In this document: positions 32,089-36,053 of the stretch, in pieces | Layout: the number at the start of each line of letters is the position of its first letter | Position numbering within the stretch: the first letter of the stretch is position 1 | NCBI GenBank assembly: GCA_016207415.1 | Contig: JACQPT010000110.1 | Coordinates: 1-36,053 of the forward strand | Direction of reading: 5' to 3' | DNA length: 36,053 nt | From: Ignavibacteriales bacterium | Lineage (GTDB): Bacteria; Bacteroidota; Ignavibacteria; UBA10030 | Made by a program: the position numbers and the translations under genes | The notes under the pieces: model-generated | Database searches by the model: none | Told to the model about the DNA's origin: nothing | The model's input: the letters and a program-made list of their open reading frames with translations, nothing else

Positions 32089-32810
32089 AACCCTCAAGAA
32101 ACAGCAAAGGTCGACTGGCTCGGAAGACAGTGTATCGGCCCACGATCAAGGACTGGCCCGAAGGGGACCGACCGCGGGAGAAGATGATGCAGCGGGGAGC
32201 GGATGCACTGACGGAGGCTGAGCTTTTGGCGATTCTCATTCGAACGGGAAAGAAAGGCTCAACAGCAGTTGATCTGGCCAAGAGTCTTTTGGCGGGGGAA
32301 AGGACATTGCAGGATATCGCAGACATGTCTCCTGCCGAATTCAAGCAATTCCATATCGGTCGTGCGCGAGCGGCGGCAATCATCGCGGCTTTCGAGCTCT
32401 CAAGGCGCTTTCAATCATCGAACGGTAAGGACCAGCCGATTTTTCGTACGCCTGAGGACGTGGCGAAAAGGTTCTTTGCAAAATTCCGCGATGTCAAACA
32501 CGAAGAGTTTTGGTCGCTGTTGCTGAGCTCATCGAACCGACTCGTCTCCGAACGCAAGATTACGTCGGGTACGCTCAACACTTCGTTGGTCCATCCGCGC
32601 GAGTGTTTCAAGCCCGCGATAAGAGAATCGGCGGCAAGTGTGATTTTTTTACACAATCACCCGAGCGGAAATCCGGAGCCGAGCGCCGAGGATATCGCTG
32701 TCACAAAACAGCTTGTCGAGTCCGGCAGAATTTTGGGCATTCCTGTCCATGATCACATTATCATTGCAGGATCTTCGTTTACAAGTTTTGCCGACAGGGG
32801 GCTCCTTTGA
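32085..32810 (+). CDS. radC: RadC-family JAB/MPN domain protein
   Basis: A 241-residue protein with an N-terminal UPF0758 helical region containing a helix-hairpin-helix-like segment (about 70-105) and a C-terminal JAMM/MPN domain. The metal motif HNHPSG followed by PSAED gives H190, H192 and D203. Despite the name, a role in recombination repair is not supported for the family; its function is unsettled. The ATG overlaps the previous gene's stop (ATGA), so it is translationally coupled to the binding-fold protein. Confidence 0.95.
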   Translation: MKPSRNSKGRLARKTVYRPTIKDWPEGDRPREKMMQRGADALTEAELLAILIRTGKKGSTAVDLAKSLLAGERTLQDIADMSPAEFKQFHIGRARAAAIIAAFELSRRFQSSNGKDQPIFRTPEDVAKRFFAKFRDVKHEEFWSLLLSSSNRLVSERKITSGTLNTSLVHPRECFKPAIRESAASVIFLHNHPSGNPEPSAEDIAVTKQLVESGRILGIPVHDHIIIAGSSFTSFADRGLL

Positions 32811-32838
32811 TTCATTTTTTTGGATCGACCGTTTCTTC

Positions 32839-32867
32839 TTGACTTTTTAACTCGGTTTCTTTATCAT
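32839..32867 (+). promoter_or_regulatory. Promoter of the lipoprotein-LysM pair
   Basis: -35 TTGACT (32839-32844), 17-bp spacer, -10 TATCAT (32862-32867), in an AT-rich gap; leader about 50 nucleotides before the ATG at 32925. Confidence 0.65.
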
Positions 32868-32924
32868 ACCTTCGATTTCGGTATTATTTCTTAAAGCACA
32901 TGCGGATTGGAAGGAGGAACTTTC

Positions 32925-33185
32925 ATGAAGAAGATATTTGCCATCTCCCTTGTTGGCAGTTTTTTGATGGCAGCGACCCTTACCGGGTGCAGCAGCAAAC
33001 CGTCGGCCGAAGAAATGAAACAGCTGGATGACCTAAAGGCGGAGGTTGCCTCACTCGAGAAGGAAATTGCGTCGAAAGAATCTGAAAAAGCAGAATTGCA
33101 AAAGGCGATGGCGGACAAAGATGCTCAGCTTGCCCAGTGCGCCAAAGATCGAGACGCTCTTCAACAACGTTTGAACGCAAAGTAA
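32925..33185 (+). CDS. Small coiled-coil lipoprotein (Lpp-like)
   Basis: An 86-residue lipoprotein. The signal peptide ends in the lipobox LTGC (the Cys is at about residue 22), and the mature part is one uninterrupted helix with heptad spacing (KAEVASLEKEIASKESEKAEL), as in Lpp/OprI-type proteins. A Cys near residue 71 could form a disulfide. The start is the ATG at 32925 with GGAAGGAGGAA upstream. No C-terminal Lys linker of Braun's type is visible beyond LNAK. It is followed after 22 bases by the LysM protein; both probably organise the cell envelope. Confidence 0.88.
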   Translation: MKKIFAISLVGSFLMAATLTGCSSKPSAEEMKQLDDLKAEVASLEKEIASKESEKAELQKAMADKDAQLAQCAKDRDALQQRLNAK

Positions 33186-33207
33186 CGGAAGGAAGGAGAT
33201 CAACGAA

Positions 33208-33966
33208 ATGAAGAACATGAGTCGACTGAGCATTATCCTTGTTTTGACAGCCATCGTGGTCGCACCAGCCTTCCCTCAGGAACTGTCGAAAGAGGAGTGG
33301 CAAAAGCAAGTGACGGAATTGACCACAAAAAGAAACGATCTCAAGAACAAACTGGCTTCTCTTCAATCGGAAATTGCCAACCTCCAAAAACAGGATGGCG
33401 ATAAATCGGTCGCTCTCAAACAGTGCCAGGACGAGCTTGCGGCGCTTATCGGCAAGGAGGAAGCTCCGTTGATTGCGCTCCTTGACAAGATCGATGCAAG
33501 GCTCAATGAGCTAGCGCGTTTGTCAAACCAGGACCTCTGGGCAAGAGGCAGCGAATTGGATGAAGTTCAGAAATGGATTGACGAAGCGAAGAAAAACCCT
33601 CTCAGCGTGGTGTCGAAGTTCTCCGGCCGTATTGCCGACCAGCAGAGCAGACTCGACGCCTTGCGAAAAGCCCTTCAACAAATCGCCGAATCGGGTATGG
33701 GCATGCAGTCATACACGGTCGGGACATGGGCCAGGGATCGGGATTGTCTCTGGAACATTGCAAAGAAACCGAAGATTTATGACAACGCCTTTCTGTGGCC
33801 AAAGATCTGGCAGGGCAATCGGGACATGGTGAAAAATCCCGACGTCATACAGCCAGGCTGGAAGTTGAAGATTCCGGCCAAGGCGGAGCTCACCAGCGAG
33901 GAACGTTCGGCATTGCGATCCTACTGGGCGAAGAAGCAGGCATCCAAACCTGCGGCCATGAAGTAA
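33208..33966 (+). CDS. Secreted coiled-coil protein with LysM-like domain
   Basis: A 252-residue exported protein. The signal peptide (MKNMSRLSIILVLTAIVVAPAFPQ) precedes a coiled coil (about 25-85) and a helical linker, followed by a LysM-like peptidoglycan-binding domain at about 178-235: YTVGTWARDRDCLWNIAKKPKIYDNAFLWPKIWQGN then IQPGWKLKIP. The extra residues between YTVG and CLW are unusual for LysM. A GGAAGGAGA ribosome binding site precedes the ATG. It lies directly after the small lipoprotein gene and before a terminator. Confidence 0.85.
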   Translation: MKNMSRLSIILVLTAIVVAPAFPQELSKEEWQKQVTELTTKRNDLKNKLASLQSEIANLQKQDGDKSVALKQCQDELAALIGKEEAPLIALLDKIDARLNELARLSNQDLWARGSELDEVQKWIDEAKKNPLSVVSKFSGRIADQQSRLDALRKALQQIAESGMGMQSYTVGTWARDRDCLWNIAKKPKIYDNAFLWPKIWQGNRDMVKNPDVIQPGWKLKIPAKAELTSEERSALRSYWAKKQASKPAAMK

Positions 33967-34013
33967 GGAGGTACCGCTTCCACGTTCCACAGTGCTGATT
34001 CTGAGATTCAAGC

Positions 34014-34057
34014 AACGCCCTCACCGCTCACGCGGGCAGAGGGCGTTTTGCGTTTTT
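34014..34057 (+). terminator. Intrinsic terminator after the LysM gene
   Basis: AACGCCCTC (34014-34022), a 16-base loop, GAGGGCGTT (34039-34047), then T-rich TTTGCGTTTTT to 34057. It separates the envelope pair from phoH, which starts about 30 bases later. Confidence 0.88.
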
Positions 34058-34088
34058 AAGACAACCTTTTAAGAGGAGGAAAACATCT

Positions 34089-35090
34089 TTGGTGGAAAAA
34101 AAGCTTCCGTTGACAGGTGTTGATTCAGTACAGTTGCTGGGCTTCAACGATGCGAACCTGCAGCTCATCGAAGACCGCTTTGATGCAACCATTACCGTCC
34201 GTGGTGACCAGATCACACTGAGGGGGCCACAAGCACACGTCACGAAGGTTGAGAAAGTCTTCAAAGAGCTTATCTATATCCTCAACAAAAATGGCAACCT
34301 CACACCGAGTGATGTCGACACGGTGATCGACCTGGTCTCCGTCAACGGCTCCACACCCGAACTTCCTCCCGACATATCGGCCGAAGAATCGGACACGATC
34401 GTTTTGTACACGAAGTCGGGCATCATCAGGGCTCGCACTGTGGGCCAAAAACATTATGTGCTGGAGGCACGCAGGAATGACATTGTTTTTGCTATCGGTC
34501 CAGCCGGCACGGGGAAAACATACCTGGCGGTCGCCATGGCGGTTGCAGCCCTAAAAAATCGAGACATCACCAGGATCATTCTGGCACGGCCTGCCGTTGA
34601 AGCGGGAGAAAGCCTCGGGTTTCTGCCGGGTGATTTTCGGGAAAAAATCGACCCTTACCTGCGTCCCCTGTATGATGCCCTCGACGACATGCTCTCAGCC
34701 GAAAAACTCCGGAGTTACCTCGAAAAGAGAATTGTGGAGATTGTTCCGCTTGCCTACATGCGTGGCCGTACTCTCCACAATGCTTTTGTCATCTTGGACG
34801 AGGCACAAAACGCCACGGCCATGCAAATGAAGATGTTCCTCACGCGATTGGGAGAGCACTCCAGGTCAATCGTCACGGGGGACATTACGCAGATCGACCT
34901 GCCGCAGAAAACGACGTCAGGGCTTGTGCAGATACAGGACGTGCTTAAACAAATTCAGGGAGTTTCGTTTGTCTACCTCGACAAAAACGATGTTGTGCGT
35001 CATCGGCTGGTCAAAGACATCATCGATGCATACAGCCGTTTTGGGTCATCGAACGGCAACAACAAACAAGAGGTTAACGGAGGTGTTTAA
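34089..35090 (+). CDS. PhoH-family ATPase
   Basis: A 333-residue PhoH-family P-loop ATPase. Walker A is GPAGTGKT (137-144), Walker B is FVILDEAQNA, and the RNA-helicase-like block VTGDITQIDLP is present. An N-terminal KH-like RNA-binding domain (about 10-70) suggests RNA-linked activity; members are implicated in RNA metabolism or stress. The start is TTG at 34089, nine bases after AGGAGG; a GTG at 34092 is an alternative. The 3' end overlaps mazG on the other strand by 17 bases. The terminator just upstream separates it from the LysM gene. Confidence 0.95.
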   Translation: MVEKKLPLTGVDSVQLLGFNDANLQLIEDRFDATITVRGDQITLRGPQAHVTKVEKVFKELIYILNKNGNLTPSDVDTVIDLVSVNGSTPELPPDISAEESDTIVLYTKSGIIRARTVGQKHYVLEARRNDIVFAIGPAGTGKTYLAVAMAVAALKNRDITRIILARPAVEAGESLGFLPGDFREKIDPYLRPLYDALDDMLSAEKLRSYLEKRIVEIVPLAYMRGRTLHNAFVILDEAQNATAMQMKMFLTRLGEHSRSIVTGDITQIDLPQKTTSGLVQIQDVLKQIQGVSFVYLDKNDVVRHRLVKDIIDAYSRFGSSNGNNKQEVNGGV

Positions 35091-35856
35091 TTCTGGTCCA
35101 AACCTCATCCATCTCCTCAAGGGTTGAATGCTCAAAGGTTTTCCCCTGGCGGTGTAATTCCTTCTCCATCGACCGAAACCTCTTCGTGAATTTTTCGATG
35201 GAACCCCGCAGGGCCATTTCCGGGTTTACGTGGAGGAACCGCGAGTAGTTGACGATGGCAAACAGCAGATCGCCCAGCTCCTCTTCGACGTGCTGACGGT
35301 TTTCCGACCGTTCCGCCTTAAGCAATTCTCCGACTTCCTCATCGACTTTTTTCCAGACATCCTGTTTTTTCTTCCAGTCAAAACCTACTTTCGATGCTTT
35401 GTCCTGCAGCCGGTACGCACGAAGAAGGGCGGGCAATTCTGCGGGGACACCATCGAGGATCGACTCCCTTCCCTCAGCCATCTTGATTTTTTCCCAGTTT
35501 GCCTTGACTTCACGCGACGTTGCCGCTTTGGCATCGCCAAAAACATGGGGATGTCGGCGAATCAATTTTTCCGAGATGTGGTTGAGCACATCCTGCATCG
35601 AAAAGGTATGCTCCTCCTCGGCAATCACGGAGTGGAGGGCTACGTGGAGAAGCAAATCGCCCAATTCTTTTTTTAGTTCGACAAGGTTGTTCTGGTCTAT
35701 CGCTTCGACGACCTCATAGGCTTCTTCAATCAGACTCTGGCGGATGGATTGATGAGTTTGTTCCCGATCCCAGGGACATTCTTTCCGGAGCCTGCCGACG
35801 ATTTGAAGGAATTCTTCAAATTGAACCTGAGTGGAGATTTTTTTCTTTTTCGTCAT
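35074..35856 (-). CDS. mazG: MazG-family nucleoside triphosphate pyrophosphohydrolase
   Basis: Hydrolyses nucleoside triphosphates to monophosphates and pyrophosphate, cleaning the pool of non-canonical nucleotides. The 260-residue protein has the two tandem MazG domains of the full-length enzyme: the first with CPWDREQTHQS, SLIEEAYEVVEAI and ELGDLLLHV, the second with KVDEEVGELLKA and EEELGDLLFAIVN (the EExxE/ExxD metal-binding residues). The 3' end overlaps phoH by 17 bases antisense. A good promoter lies just upstream (35869-35897). The ATG is the natural start. Confidence 0.97.
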   Translation of the reverse strand: MTKKKKISTQVQFEEFLQIVGRLRKECPWDREQTHQSIRQSLIEEAYEVVEAIDQNNLVELKKELGDLLLHVALHSVIAEEEHTFSMQDVLNHISEKLIRRHPHVFGDAKAATSREVKANWEKIKMAEGRESILDGVPAELPALLRAYRLQDKASKVGFDWKKKQDVWKKVDEEVGELLKAERSENRQHVEEELGDLLFAIVNYSRFLHVNPEMALRGSIEKFTKRFRSMEKELHRQGKTFEHSTLEEMDEVWTRIKHLR

Positions 35857-35868
35857 AATGGGTTGAGA

Positions 35869-35897
35869 ATCATATTGAAAAGTTGAGGGAGAATCAA
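35869..35897 (-). promoter_or_regulatory. mazG promoter
   Basis: Minus-strand -35 TTGATT (35897-35892), 17-bp spacer, -10 TATGAT (35874-35869). The ATG at 35856 lies 12 bases past the -10 box, so the leader should be about six nucleotides. Confidence 0.65.
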
Positions 35898-35975
35898 ATC
35901 AGGCGTAAAATTTGGCGATTGTTTTTTTAAGCCCGAATCCGTACCTTAAACATTACAGATTGAAGAATGTGGATT

Positions 35976-36000
35976 GCAGATTTGACGTGTCCTAATCTGC
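35976..36000. repeat. Small inverted repeat upstream of the tRNA
   Basis: GCAGATT (35976-35982) and AATCTGC (35994-36000) form a 7-bp stem with an 11-base loop, ending 15 bases before the tRNA-Ala. It is too weak to call a terminator; it may be part of the tRNA leader or an operator for mazG. Confidence 0.3.
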
Positions 36001-36015
36001 GATTTTGATTGCCTT

Positions 36016-36053
36016 GGGGCTGTAGCTCAGCTGGGAGAGCGCTTCGTTCGCAA
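36016..36053 (+). tRNA. tRNA-Ala (anticodon CGC), 5' half, cut by window edge
   Basis: GGGGCTG acceptor strand, TA, D-stem GCTC/GAGC with loop AGCTGGGA, then G26, anticodon stem 5' strand CTTCG and loop TTCGCAA. The anticodon is CGC (36049-36051), which reads alanine codon GCG. The second half, including the T-arm and 3' acceptor strand, lies outside the window. Confidence 0.93.

Noticed and set aside
1-36053. CRISPR array, prophage, insertion sequence or defence island
   Set aside because: No regularly spaced repeats, transposase, integrase, capsid or restriction-modification genes are visible; the gene set is housekeeping and envelope.

Overview
The window (about 36 kb, roughly 50% GC, dense bacterial coding, no phage or insertion-sequence genes) looks like an ordinary chromosomal segment of a Gram-negative bacterium. 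I infer a member of the Bacteroidota/Chlorobiota-Ignavibacteria (FCB) side of the tree. The reasons are the cluster yggS - DivIVA - purine nucleoside phosphorylase - DUF2905 - ileS - DksA-like - lspA - rluD, an eukaryote-like type 2 IleRS, a DUF6600 W/Y-rich protein and several envelope lipoproteins. Candidate promoters fit the general TTGaca / 16-18 bp / TAtaaT pattern. The taxon is an inference from gene content, not from a marker gene search.

Left edge (1-1352, minus): the N-terminal third of a Zn/Cd-type P1B ATPase, translationally coupled to an SmtB-like ArsR repressor whose operator sits directly on its own promoter. Next, still minus (1581-4807), four genes run DCC-family thiol oxidoreductase, DUF5655 zinc-ribbon protein, secreted metallo-beta-lactamase-fold hydrolase, secreted transglutaminase-like protein; a long inverted repeat follows. 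At 4916-7119 (plus) an unrecognised polytopic membrane protein and a vWA-domain lipoprotein form a two-gene unit behind a structured leader.

From 14983 down to 7132 (minus) there is a co-directional run of ten genes: TPR protein, aroE, a lone larE, a NAPE-PLD-like hydrolase, a secreted protein with an internal repeat, then a membrane set (TM2, DUF2752, DUF4870, M48 protease) and an alpha/beta hydrolase. From 15175 to 22865 (plus) lies a housekeeping operon: PLP homeostasis, DivIVA, purine salvage, isoleucyl-tRNA synthetase, zinc-finger regulator, lipoprotein signal peptidase and pseudouridine synthase.

From 22901 to 36053: a minus-strand DUF6600 secreted protein with its own terminator, then plus-strand DUF2238 protein, guaA (apparently leaderless), an ABC exporter pair, a TPR protein, a TPR plus type-1 periplasmic-binding-fold protein, radC, a small coiled-coil lipoprotein, a coiled-coil LysM protein and phoH. 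mazG is convergent and overlaps phoH. The window ends inside a tRNA-Ala(CGC). No CRISPR array, prophage or defence island is visible. The points most worth checking are the GIHH-type IleRS active site (mupirocin hyper-resistance signature), the membrane/vWA unit with its leader, the orphan three-cysteine LarE, and the leaderless guaA promoter.
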